DNA of 64,000 nucleotides from CAWCXF01 sp963799455 (GTDB taxonomy: Bacteria > Pseudomonadota > Alphaproteobacteria > Rhodobacterales > Rhodobacteraceae), in assembly GCA_963799455.1 (NCBI GenBank), contig CAWCXF010000007.1:124001-188000 (forward strand), read 5' to 3'. The notes beneath the pieces are model-generated. The model was not told the origin of the DNA and searched no databases. It was given only the letters and a program-made list of their open reading frames with translations. The position numbers and the translations under genes are program-made. The stretch's first letter is position 1. Every line of letters begins with the position of its first letter. Positions 19,103-26,884 of this stretch are shown here, piece by piece.

Positions 19103-19909
19103 ATGCTCAATCCCCAATCCGTAGTGACCGGCGCCGCCAGCGGTCTTGGCCGCGCTCTTTGTTTGGAGGTCGCAAAGCGTGGCGGCAACGTCGTGGTCGC
19201 CGACGTCGACCTCAAGGGCGCGGAGGAAACCGCGCACTTGGTCGAGAGCGCAGGTGCAAAGGCCTTCGTCGAGCGTTGTGATGTGTCCAACAAGGACGAA
19301 GTCGACGCCCTCGCCGAAGCGTCCGCCAAGCACCTCGGGCACATCGACCTCTTGTGCAACAACGCGGGCGTCGCCGTGTCCGGTCCCTTCGAGGAGATCT
19401 CCTTGGAAGACTGGAAGTGGATCGTGGACATCAACCTGTGGGGCGTGATCTACGGCTGCCAGGCGTTCTTGCCGGCGATGCGTCAGCGAAGGAGCGGCCA
19501 TGTACTCAATGTGGCCAGCGCCGCTGGGCTCCTGCGCACCGCCAACATGTCTCCGTACAACGTGACCAAGGTGGGCGTCGTGGGGCTGAGTGAGACGCTG
19601 AACGTCGAGTACAAGGCACACGGGGTCAAGGTCACCGCCCTTTGCCCCACGTTCTTCAAGACCAAGATCATGGAGAGCGGTCGCGGGCCCGAGATGAAAG
19701 AGACGCGCCTCGCCAAAAAGTGGATGGAGCGCTCCAAGGTGCAAGCGCCCGACGTCGCGCGGATCGCTCTTGACGATCTTAGCGAGGGAAAGATCTACTC
19801 GGTGCCGATGGCGGATGGGAGAGCGCTCTGGCGTTTGAAGCGCGCCGCGCCGGAGGCGTTCTACGCGGTGCTCGAAAAGGGCGCCGCGTGGGTTCAGAAG
19901 CGTCGCTAA
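19103..19909 (+). CDS. SDR family NAD(P)-dependent oxidoreductase
   Basis: A 268-residue classical short-chain dehydrogenase. It has the cofactor motif TGAASGLG, NNAGV, the catalytic Ser in LNVASAAGLL, and Y-N-V-T-K (the YxxxK pair). The start at MLNPQSVVTG places the cofactor motif at residue ~9, normal for the family; an ATG 11 codons upstream is less likely. Substrate unknown. Family members of this kind act on acyl or lipid alcohols and ketones. It stands alone on the plus strand and converges on a lipoprotein gene across a shared hairpin. Confidence 0.9.
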   Translation: MLNPQSVVTGAASGLGRALCLEVAKRGGNVVVADVDLKGAEETAHLVESAGAKAFVERCDVSNKDEVDALAEASAKHLGHIDLLCNNAGVAVSGPFEEISLEDWKWIVDINLWGVIYGCQAFLPAMRQRRSGHVLNVASAAGLLRTANMSPYNVTKVGVVGLSETLNVEYKAHGVKVTALCPTFFKTKIMESGRGPEMKETRLAKKWMERSKVQAPDVARIALDDLSEGKIYSVPMADGRALWRLKRAAPEAFYAVLEKGAAWVQKRR

Positions 19910-19934
19910 CCCCAGTGCTCGAACACTGGGTTAG
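19906..19934. terminator. bidirectional hairpin between convergent genes
   Basis: CTAACCCCAGTG pairs with CACTGGGTTAG around a 6-nt loop, with one bulged C. The stem contains the stop codons of both the SDR gene and the converging lipoprotein gene, so it can end transcription from both sides. A run of T is not obvious. Confidence 0.6.
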
Positions 19935-20365
19935 ATCCCGTCGCAGAAATCGATGAAGCCCACGTCGTCCACAACGCACTGGCCAGAACCGGTGACACTG
20001 ATGGCGGTGTTGCCGGTCTGGGATGAGCTCACCCAAGCAAAAGAGTCCGTCGGCGCGCTCTGGGCATTTCCGTTGAGCTGAAGCGAAGCGCCAGCATCGC
20101 AGCGCACCAAGATCCGCGGGGATCGAAGGCCAAACGCTTCGCCACTCGTGAGCGTCGTGCCCGCGGGGATCGCGACGCCATAGACGTTGTCGTGGAAAGT
20201 CGGGACCTGAGAAACCGGGCCCGTCGCGGTCCATCCACAGGGGACGCCGTCGCAGAAGCGTTCGAACTCTTCGGTGATGACGAGATCGTCGTCGCAGTAG
20301 CAACCGAGAAGGGAAGCGCTGAGGGGGACGACAATGACGAGCAAGAGTGCACCAAGGCGATTCAT
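19931..20365 (-). CDS. hypothetical lipoprotein
   Basis: A 144-residue protein with a signal peptide and lipobox (SLLGC). A Cys-containing mature part is predicted to be beta-rich, with six or more cysteines (CYCDDD, FCDGVPC, FCDGI). Its ATG overlaps the stop of the upstream barrel protein as ATGA, so the two are coupled. No family recognised. The Cys pairs suggest a disulphide-stabilised extracytoplasmic domain. Confidence 0.7.
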   Translation of the reverse strand: MNRLGALLLVIVVPLSASLLGCYCDDDLVITEEFERFCDGVPCGWTATGPVSQVPTFHDNVYGVAIPAGTTLTSGEAFGLRSPRILVRCDAGASLQLNGNAQSAPTDSFAWVSSSQTGNTAISVTGSGQCVVDDVGFIDFCDGI

Positions 20366-21063
20366 GAGCCGGCTCCAAACATAAAGGCGAAGTTGAAAAA
20401 GACTGCGGAGTGGTCGAAGACGAGGTCGATGGGACCTGTTGGGAGAGTGCGGCGGAGCTGATACCCGAAGCGAAGGTTGAGACCCTTGGCGCTGCGTCGC
20501 GACAGGGGGAGGAAAATGTCGAAGGCGGCGCTGGCGCGATACGCTCCGCCGGAAGAGCCGCGTGAATCATGGACCCAGCGGGAGAAGCCAAAGCCGCCCG
20601 CCAACCGAAGCCCGAGCTGCGCGCGGCCCACCTGGAAGTAGGGCGTGAGCGTCAGATCGAGGCTTCCCATATGAAAACGAGTCGCCTGCGTTTCTGTTTC
20701 GCCGCGTACTCGTCGCTCGGTGGAGTCGCCGGCGAACTCGTAGGAGAGCTCTCCACCGACGCGAAGCCAGCTCGCGGCCAGGTACTGGGCGCCTGCGTTG
20801 AGATGCCACGACGTGTCCGGCGTCTCGTAGCCGATGCTCTCCAGCTGCTGATAGCCCGACGAGGAGCTCTCTTGCGTGAGCAGGCCAAAGCCACCACCCA
20901 CGTGGAAAAGTGCGCGGGGAGGCGTTTGCTCTTCCAGGGGCTGGATGTTTTCGCGTGGTGCCTGGGCCGGCGGTGGTGCCGGCGGCAAGGGTTGGGCCTG
21001 GGCGGAGACGGTGAGCGCCAGAGGCGCCAAGAAGGTCACTACCAAGACGGGAAGAGTTCGCAT
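20362..21063 (-). CDS. outer-membrane beta-barrel-like protein
   Basis: A 233-residue protein with a clean signal peptide ending in SAQAQ, then a Pro-rich spacer. About 170 residues of alternating aromatic/Gly strands follow (LFHVGGGFGLLTQ, LTPYFQVGRAQLGLRLAGGF), as in small OmpA/OmpW-type barrels. The start MRTLPVLVV was preferred to an ATG ten codons earlier because it directly precedes the signal sequence. It is co-transcribed with the lipoprotein that follows. The role is unknown; an adhesion or structural function is only a guess. Confidence 0.7.
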   Translation of the reverse strand: MRTLPVLVVTFLAPLALTVSAQAQPLPPAPPPAQAPRENIQPLEEQTPPRALFHVGGGFGLLTQESSSSGYQQLESIGYETPDTSWHLNAGAQYLAASWLRVGGELSYEFAGDSTERRVRGETETQATRFHMGSLDLTLTPYFQVGRAQLGLRLAGGFGFSRWVHDSRGSSGGAYRASAAFDIFLPLSRRSAKGLNLRFGYQLRRTLPTGPIDLVFDHSAVFFNFAFMFGAGS

Positions 21064-21447
21064 GAGTGGCACATAATGCACAGTGTGTGCCACGGCTCTT
21101 GTGTGCCAATGAGTGCCGTATCCGCTGGGGACTCTTCAAATACTAGGGGTTTCTCCGGTCGCTGATTTTGAAGGCGTGGTCCTCACTTCACAGATCCGCG
21201 AAGTGCCAAAATGACTATGAAGATAATCGACGATACAGCGAGATAGGATCTCGTTTGGTGAATGTAGAAAAAGCCTACGTTTTAAGGTGGCACATCTCCT
21301 GCTCCATGGATGGGTGTGTTCAACGAGCCAGAAACGACATGCCGGTGCTCCCCTGACCGGGTCAGCTTCCGGGTTCGACATGTTGTGAACAACGCGCGGC
21401 CTGAAACCAAGCCTGTTCTTTGGTCCTGAATATGTCGCCTAGCGGTA

Positions 21448-21534
21448 GCGGGTTCGACTCCCGCCCAGTCCCTCGGGGCCGGTAACTCATTGGTAGAGTA
21501 CTAGACTTTTAATCTAATCACGACGGTCTGGCCC
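21448..21534 (+). tRNA. tRNA-Lys(UUU)-like sequence with permuted halves (candidate)
   Basis: At 21,476 a canonical tRNA 5' part begins: acceptor GGGCCGG, T8-A9, and D-arm ACTC-ATTGGTA-GAGT. The anticodon arm has loop CTTTTAA (anticodon TTT, U33, A37) on a stem with four of five pairs. The T-arm that should follow is absent. A perfect T-arm GCGGG-TTCGACT-CCCGC plus acceptor strand CCAGTCC lies just upstream at 21,448-21,471. That strand pairs with GGGCCGG at six of seven positions, counting one G-U. The halves are therefore in circularly permuted order. Downstream CTGGCCC (21,528-21,534) can also close GGGCCGG, giving an armless alternative. It may equally be a remnant of two damaged tRNA genes. 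Confidence 0.35.
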
Positions 21535-21649
21535 TCCGCAAAGGGGCCTCCTTGAGACTCCGTTCCTTCGTGGGGTCGCTCCGGCGGCACAGGCGAACAG
21601 AACAAGCGCGGCTGCATTCGCCTCCGCATCTCCCTGGCCAAGGTAGTCC

Positions 21650-21697
21650 AGCTTCTTCGGAAAGCAGCTTCTTCGGAAGGCAGCTTCTTCGGAAGGA
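21650..21697 (+). repeat. three 16-bp tandem repeats, each a UUCG hairpin
   Basis: AGCTTCTTCGGAA followed by AGC, GGC or GGA occurs three times at exact 16-bp spacing. Each unit contains CTTC-TTCG-GAAG, or one base off in the first copy, so an RNA copy would form an extra-stable C(UUCG)G tetraloop stem. It lies ~180 bp upstream of the slipin start. Confidence 0.8.
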
Positions 21698-21879
21698 TGG
21701 GCCCTCGCCTCGGCGACCCGGTGGTGGACCCAGCGCACTTCTTCTTTCGTTTTGCGTCTGCCCTTGCGCAGGTGCGGACGAGGGGCGGGGCCTCCCAAAC
21801 TTTGCGTCTCGTTGCGACGAGACCGCCCGGCGCAGCTCCGTTTTCGGAGCGGGTGCGCCTTAGGAAAGCGAGAGAGAAA

Positions 21880-22968
21880 ATGTTCAGCACGTATCAAATC
21901 CAGTTCAACCAGCGAGGCATCCTCTTGCGCGACGGCGTCGCCAAGGAGGCTCTGATGCCTGGGCGTCATCGCTTCTTCGGCAAGACCGACGTGGTCTACT
22001 TGCACATCGACGAGCTTGTCTTGGGCGTGTCCGCGGAGCTGCGGGCTGTGATCCCGAGCGACTGGTACGAAGAGTTCGAGGTCGCCGAAGATGAGCGCGC
22101 GGTGCTCTTCGTCGACGGCGTGCCGAGCAAGTACCTGCGCCCTGGCGTGCACCGTCACTGGAAGCTGCAGAACGTTTCGGTGAAGCTCGTGCGCTACGAC
22201 GCGGACAAGGCGCTAGCGAAGCCCACCAAGGAGCTCATGCAGATCATCCCCGCGAGCGACGTGTCGTTTCAGGTCATCGCGGAGTATGAGCGCGGCGTGC
22301 TCTTCGTCGGGGGTCGCGCGGAACGTCTCCTCGAGGCGGGCATCCACGTCTTCTGGACGCAGGCCCACGCGCCGGTGGCGATCACGAAGGTCGACCTGCG
22401 CACGCAGCTCGTCAACGTGATGGGTCAGGACTTGATGACCCGCGACAAGGTCACGCTTCGTCTGACGCTGACGGCGGAGTACGAGGTCCAAGACGTCATG
22501 CGCAGCGTGCTCTTGCGAGAGTCGGTGCGCGACGCGGTCTACCTGCGTCTGCAGCTTGCTGCGCGTGAGTACGTCGCGGGGGTGAAGCTCGACGATCTCT
22601 TGGACGGTCGCAGCGATTTCGCAGCGCATCTCCAGGACGCGCTGACGAGCGACGTCGAGGCCATGGGCCTGAAGCTGGTCCGTCTCGGCGTCAAAGACAT
22701 CGTTCTTCCCGGCGACATGAAGGTGCTCATGAACCGCGTCATCGAGGCGGAGAAGGAAGCGGCGGCGAAGGTGATTCTGCGGCGTGAAGATGTCGCAGCA
22801 ATGCGGTCGTTGGCTCAAAGCGCGAAGGTCCTCGAAGAGTCCCCAGGCGCGATGCGTCTCAAGGAGATGGAAGCGCTCAAGGACATCCTGTCGGGGGTCG
22901 CTGACCTCCACGTGGTGGTCGGCGATGGTCCAGGCAGCCTCGCGGGCCTGCGTTTGCCGAAAAGCTAG
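21880..22968 (+). CDS. slipin / SPFH domain protein
   Basis: A 362-residue SPFH protein. The N-terminal part carries repeated short modules of the form x-x-E-R-x-V-L-F-V-x-G (DERAVLFVDG, YERGVLFVGG), each followed by a LRPGVH- or LEAGIH-type motif. The SPFH core with VDLRTQLVNV and the helical RVIEAEKEAAAKVI region follow. Slipins organise membrane domains, often with an NfeD protease partner, which is not adjacent here. No N-terminal membrane helix is visible, so attachment may be peripheral. The ATG at 21,880 follows a purine-rich AGCGAGAGAGAAA stretch. A frame open further upstream overlaps non-coding hairpins. Confidence 0.85.
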   Translation: MFSTYQIQFNQRGILLRDGVAKEALMPGRHRFFGKTDVVYLHIDELVLGVSAELRAVIPSDWYEEFEVAEDERAVLFVDGVPSKYLRPGVHRHWKLQNVSVKLVRYDADKALAKPTKELMQIIPASDVSFQVIAEYERGVLFVGGRAERLLEAGIHVFWTQAHAPVAITKVDLRTQLVNVMGQDLMTRDKVTLRLTLTAEYEVQDVMRSVLLRESVRDAVYLRLQLAAREYVAGVKLDDLLDGRSDFAAHLQDALTSDVEAMGLKLVRLGVKDIVLPGDMKVLMNRVIEAEKEAAAKVILRREDVAAMRSLAQSAKVLEESPGAMRLKEMEALKDILSGVADLHVVVGDGPGSLAGLRLPKS

Positions 22969-22978
22969 GTCGTGAAGA

Positions 22979-23008
22979 GCCGAGGCTGCACGAAGGTGTG
23001 GCCTCGGC
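22979..23008 (+). terminator. hairpin after slipin
   Basis: GCCGAGGC pairs perfectly with GCCTCGGC around a 14-nt loop, 11 nt after the slipin stop. Only a weak T-rich run follows, so its strength is uncertain. Confidence 0.5.
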
Positions 23009-23021
23009 GCCCTTCATCAAT

Positions 23022-23050
23022 GTTCATTTAGGGACGGACGTAAAATGAAC
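23022..23050. repeat. REP-like element, single half-unit
   Basis: GTTCATTT and AAATGAAC form an inverted repeat around AGGGACGGACGTA. The same core sequence, and the flank ACCTCCGTCGT, recurs in the 74-bp palindrome about 1 kb downstream. This suggests a dispersed palindromic repeat family. Confidence 0.7.
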
Positions 23051-23102
23051 CTCCGTCGTCACCAAGACCGGGCAAGACGGCGTGAGGTGTGGGCGGATGG
23101 AC

Positions 23103-23912
23103 TCAGCGCACCGCGCATTCCTCCATTCCTAAGGTCGGCACATCTTCCACGATCGAGATTAGGCCGCGCCGGACCGCGGTGCCCCGTAGCTGGATGTAGG
23201 AGTGTATGTAGGAGTCGGTTCCGTCGGCCACGAAACGAGCGCCCAGCTCGAACTCGTCAAGGATCTCGTCATCGGGAAGCGACTCCGAGTAGGAGCGAGA
23301 GACTCGGGCGCGCGTGACCCAATGCCACTCTTCGTCTTCCCAGTCGTCGACCGGGTCGGTGTCGAGGACTAGCCAGGTTCCTTCCCACTCCAGCGACAGC
23401 GCGATCGAAACGGATCCGATGGGCCACGTGGTGACGGCTTCGTTCGTCGAACGAACGCCGACGCTCGTCGCGCACACCTCGAGCGAGAGTCCGCCGCCAG
23501 TGCAGTTGGTGTTTGCGCGCGCTTCCATATCGATGGCGTGCGCCTCGCCGTCCACCCACGCTACGCCCTCCAGTCGGTACGCTTGCCCTTCGTAGCGCAA
23601 CTCCATGTCGAAGTCGCGCAGCTCCACGTCTCTCCACGGATGCATCGCGGACAGACCGTCGGCAATGTACGCCCGTGTCACGGGTTCGGTCCCCCCTTGA
23701 TAATAGCCGACCTCCGCGATCAACCATCGCGAACCGAAGGGCGTGCCAACTCGAACGATGCCGCTGCCGGTGGCGCTTACCAAGCCATCGGAGCAGGCCA
23801 CCCCGCGCTCCGGTGGATACTCGGAGGTCGCACACCCTGCGCCCCCGAAGGCGAGCAGGCAGATACCCAACAACCGCGCGTGGGGAGTCCAGTATGTCGA
23901 GAAGGGAAGCAT
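23103..23912 (-). CDS. hypothetical lipoprotein
   Basis: A 269-residue protein with an N-terminal hydrophobic segment and lipobox (GGAGC near residue 27). The mature part is beta-rich, with many Trp and acidic residues and four or more cysteines (VACSDG, NCTGGG, LEVCATS, EECAVR). No family recognised. The gene sits alone between two REP-like repeats, which mark both of its flanks. Confidence 0.65.
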   Translation of the reverse strand: MLPFSTYWTPHARLLGICLLAFGGAGCATSEYPPERGVACSDGLVSATGSGIVRVGTPFGSRWLIAEVGYYQGGTEPVTRAYIADGLSAMHPWRDVELRDFDMELRYEGQAYRLEGVAWVDGEAHAIDMEARANTNCTGGGLSLEVCATSVGVRSTNEAVTTWPIGSVSIALSLEWEGTWLVLDTDPVDDWEDEEWHWVTRARVSRSYSESLPDDEILDEFELGARFVADGTDSYIHSYIQLRGTAVRRGLISIVEDVPTLGMEECAVR

Positions 23913-24001
23913 GAGTCAGGCGGGCCCGAATCAATCCTGATCCGAGCCGGTAAACCTATCAACCCGCGCGTACGACGTCGAGCGCGGCGCTCTTCGTTTG
24001 A

Positions 24002-24075
24002 GGAGGTTCATTCGGGGACGGACGTAAAATGAACCTCGCGAGGTTCATTTTACGTCCGTCCCCGAATGAACCTCC
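24002..24075. repeat. 74-bp perfect palindrome, REP-like
   Basis: Two 37-bp arms are perfect reverse complements with no spacer, centred between 24,038 and 24,039. Each arm is itself an imperfect hairpin bounded by GGTTCATT and AATGAACC with the core GGGGACGGACGTAAA. The nested structure is typical of paired REP (BIME-like) elements mobilised by RAYT transposases. No transposase is present here. It lies just past the 3' end of the GH43-like gene. Confidence 0.85.
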
Positions 24076-24082
24076 GTCGTGC

Positions 24083-25673
24083 TTAGGGCATTGGGATTGA
24101 GTCGGAGGAGGGGCCGGCGTACAGACGTGGCCAGCCGCCGGACCACTGGATGCGGTCGACCAGGACCTGCCGGCCTGGGCTTTCCCCTGCGCGACCGCCC
24201 ACCCAGGAGTGGTAGACGTAGCCCCAGCCGCCGCTTGGCAGAACCACCGCGGACCCGTGGCCTGGGCCCGCCCAGCGCGCGTTGGTGGTGAGGATCGGGT
24301 CACCCAGTTTTGTGTAGGGGCCCATGGGGTTGCTCGCGCGCGCGACGCCAACGGCGTAGGCCGCTCGGTCGTAGGCGTTGCCGCTGTAGAACATGTAGAA
24401 CATTTCCGTCGCGCTCGATGATCCACTGACCCTCGACGACGTGGTTCTCCCAGGAGCGGTCGTTGGTGAGGATCGTCGCGATGTTGCCCATTCGCGTCGT
24501 TCCGTCGTCGGCGAGGCGTTGGATGCGGATCGGTGTTCGCGCGCCCACGGCGTTCCCATCGACCTTCCACGTCAAGTATCGCTGTCCGTCCGACGCGCGA
24601 AAGTAGTGCACGTCGATGACGCCGGGGCTGGGGTCGTGGACCAGCGGCGCGCCGATGTCTTCGAAGGGACCCGTCGCGCTTGAGGAGACGGCAGCCCCGA
24701 CAGCCAGCCGCCCGTCCGTTCGGCCTGCGCTAAAGTAAGCGACCCAGCGGCCGGGTCGGACCTGATGGATCTCCGGCGCCCAAAAACGATCCCGCGCCCA
24801 AGTCGGTCTCGCCCCTTCCGCGAACACATGCCCCGCGTGTGTCCAGTTCACGAGGTCCGTCGACGTGTAGATGCGAAACCGCCCGCCGGTGCACGACATG
24901 ATGTAGCGATCGCCGTCTCTCGACACACCCGGATCCGGGCAGTCAAAGTCGATGACGGGGTTGTTGTAGAGTCCGCCACACTGGCGGTAGCGGAAGCTCG
25001 CGCCGCAGGCGTTCGATCCGGAGAAGTGCGGTGCCCAGCCATTCGAGAGCGTCGCCCTCGACTGTCCGCCGCCTGCATTGGCGCATTCCCGCGACCAGCT
25101 CACCACGCCGCTCACGTCGTCGTGCTGGGCGGGGTGTGAATCGGGGTGTAGCCACGCCGATCCGTAAGTCACCCGCGTGTCGCATGAGTCGCCAGCGCCC
25201 GCGCAGGATTCGCTCATGTCGATGGCGATGATGCACGCGTCGTTGCCTTCGAAGTAGGGCTGCCAGCCGTTTGAAAGCGTCGCGTAGGAGTTGGCGCCTT
25301 CGTTCGTGCAGGCGCCATCCCACGTCACTTCGCCCGCCACATCGTCGTAGTCGGTGCTTCGATCGCCGCCACGGATCCAGCGCGAACCATAGGTCACCCG
25401 CGTCATGCAGGGCGGCGGAACCGACGCATCCATCGGCGCGTCTAGGGCACTCGAATCAAGCGCCTCGCCCGTATCGCCCAGCGCCACATCACTCAGCGAA
25501 ACATCGCCGATTGGAACATCGGTCGAACTCACATCCGCGGCGCTGGAGTCTTGCAGGACCGAGGCGTCCTCCGCGGCGCTGTCGTCACCACATCCGAACA
25601 GCAGGCACAGGCACGCAGCTTGAAGAGTTCCGGTTCGAACGGTGATTCGTCGGCCGAGGGTTTGGGGTTTCAC
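24083..25673 (-). pseudogene. GH43-like glycosidase lipoprotein, frameshifted
   Basis: A signal peptide and lipobox (LLFGC) are followed by an Asp/Ser-rich linker. Two copies of a ~65-residue domain come next (VTYGSRWI...YATLSNGW and VTYGSAWL...ATLSNGW). The rest is a five-bladed GH43-type catalytic domain with NPVIDFDCPDPGVSRDG, FWAPEIHQV and GVIDVHYF. The frame breaks at 24,403-24,405. Removing one base of the three-base run (AAA on the coding strand) restores RDGMFYMFYSGNAYD and the C-terminus to 24,083, for ~529 residues. The likely role is cleavage of arabinan- or xylan-type glycans at the cell surface. It may be an intact gene with a sequencing error. Confidence 0.72.
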
Positions 25674-25749
25674 CTTCCCACCTTACCACCTTACCAGAAT
25701 TCTTCCGGCCGCCGTTTTCTAGTCATGCAGGCCTGTCACGCAGGCTACT

Positions 25750-26151
25750 TCATACAGGCATCGCTGCCGGCTCCACCGAACGCCGCAATTCAGCGGCTCT
25801 CCGTGCCGTGGCCATCAGGTCGGCGAGCCAACCATCGAACGCGGCCTGAGGCATCGGTTGTCGGCGGTCCGCGATATGGAGCAGGCTCGCGTCCTCGGTG
25901 AGGGCCACGCCATGCATCGCGTCGGCGATCCGCCGGACCAGGATCTCATGTGCATGCCAGACCTCTCGAGGCACGCCGCCATTCTGGAGCACGACCTCTG
26001 CCCAGAATTCGGGCTTGAAGTCGAGCTGGGAGGTGAGGTCCTCCCAATCCCGGGGGTCTTCCGCGCCTGGCCAAGTGTTGACCCGAAGGCTCGGAGAGAA
26101 GTTCCTAAAGGAGGGCATTTCACGCCCAAAGATAAACCAGCTGTAACTCAT
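25750..26151 (-). CDS. hypothetical protein
   Basis: A 133-residue soluble protein with no signal peptide, rich in Trp, Arg and Asp in its first half. It begins MSYSWFIFGREMPSF and has a helical C-terminal half. No family recognised. It lies upstream of the GH43-like gene on the same strand, 76 bp apart, and 149 bp downstream of a rhodanese gene. Its codon use resembles its neighbours. Confidence 0.5.
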   Translation of the reverse strand: MSYSWFIFGREMPSFRNFSPSLRVNTWPGAEDPRDWEDLTSQLDFKPEFWAEVVLQNGGVPREVWHAHEILVRRIADAMHGVALTEDASLLHIADRRQPMPQAAFDGWLADLMATARRAAELRRSVEPAAMPV

Positions 26152-26299
26152 AACGACGGTTGCTGTGCATCACCTGTGCCAAACATGAGCCCGTCATTCC
26201 ATAGGCGTTCGATGTGGAACTTGGAGAACATGCGTGGCGCTGGCTTCCCGGTCTGTAGCGATCTGTTCACAACCCCCACGACGAAACGATCAGCTGGCT

Positions 26300-26848
26300 T
26301 TAGAGTCTGGCCCGGCGCTCCGCTCGCAAGTAGCGTCCCCACTCCGCGTCGTACGGATGCACGCGGCTGGCTCGGCCGTCGCCGTCGCACAAGAGGCGGT
26401 CTTCGTTGGCCCATTGGAAGATGCCGCCGAGGAGGTTGTGGACGGAGCGCGCGCCGGCGGCGCGAACGGCGGGCATGAGCTCTGCGCTGCGGTAGCCGAC
26501 GGAGCAATAGACCACGACATCCCGTCCACGAAGATTCAGTGAGCTCAAGTCCGTCGTCCCTGGCTCGACGCGAATCGCGCCATGGAGGTGGCTCTGGGCA
26601 AACTCCGAGGCCGCACGCACGTCGAGGAGGATCGGGCGTTGTGATTCAGGGCGGCCGAGCTGCGCTGCAAGGTCTACGGTGCGGATCCACTCGGTGCCTG
26701 CATGGTCTCGGTCGATGGCGCCGCGCAACGAAACCGGCGACGAAGTCTGAGCGTCCGCCGTCGCGACAAAGCCAGCGCTAAAAAAGCCGACGATGAAAAA
26801 GACTGCGAGGCTCCTCGCAAGGCGACTACGATTGTGGGGGTGGCTCAT
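26300..26848 (-). CDS. exported rhodanese-like domain protein
   Basis: A 182-residue protein with a signal peptide ending ATADAQ, then a single rhodanese domain. It has LLDVRAASEFAQSHLHGAIR and the active-site loop CSVGYRS, with the catalytic Cys at about residue 115. Periplasmic single-domain rhodaneses handle sulfane sulfur or act as redox or phosphatase-like domains; the exact substrate is unknown. It is divergent from the DUF3556 gene, with only ~36 bp between the starts. Confidence 0.85.
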   Translation of the reverse strand: MSHPHNRSRLARSLAVFFIVGFFSAGFVATADAQTSSPVSLRGAIDRDHAGTEWIRTVDLAAQLGRPESQRPILLDVRAASEFAQSHLHGAIRVEPGTTDLSSLNLRGRDVVVYCSVGYRSAELMPAVRAAGARSVHNLLGGIFQWANEDRLLCDGDGRASRVHPYDAEWGRYLRAERRARL

Positions 26849-26884
26849 ACGATCACGTTTCTGGAGCGACTCGAAGAGTAGCGC

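Larger units (their letters stand above)
21094..21879. other. gene-free stretch with tRNA-like pieces and short repeats
   Basis: About 785 bp without a convincing protein gene, and visibly less GC-rich than its flanks between ~21,170 and 21,300. It contains tRNA-Lys-like segments (21,448-21,534) and three tandem UUCG hairpins (21,650-21,697). Two perfect hairpins sit close to the slipin start: TCTCGT/ACGAGA at 21,807-21,822 and GCTCCG/CGGAGC at 21,835-21,850. The last two may shape the slipin leader mRNA. Confidence 0.6.

Noticed and set aside
21341..21385. GGGTTCGACA near 21,371 as another tRNA T-arm
   Set aside because: The flanking bases do not pair into a stem and no anticodon or acceptor can be placed around it.
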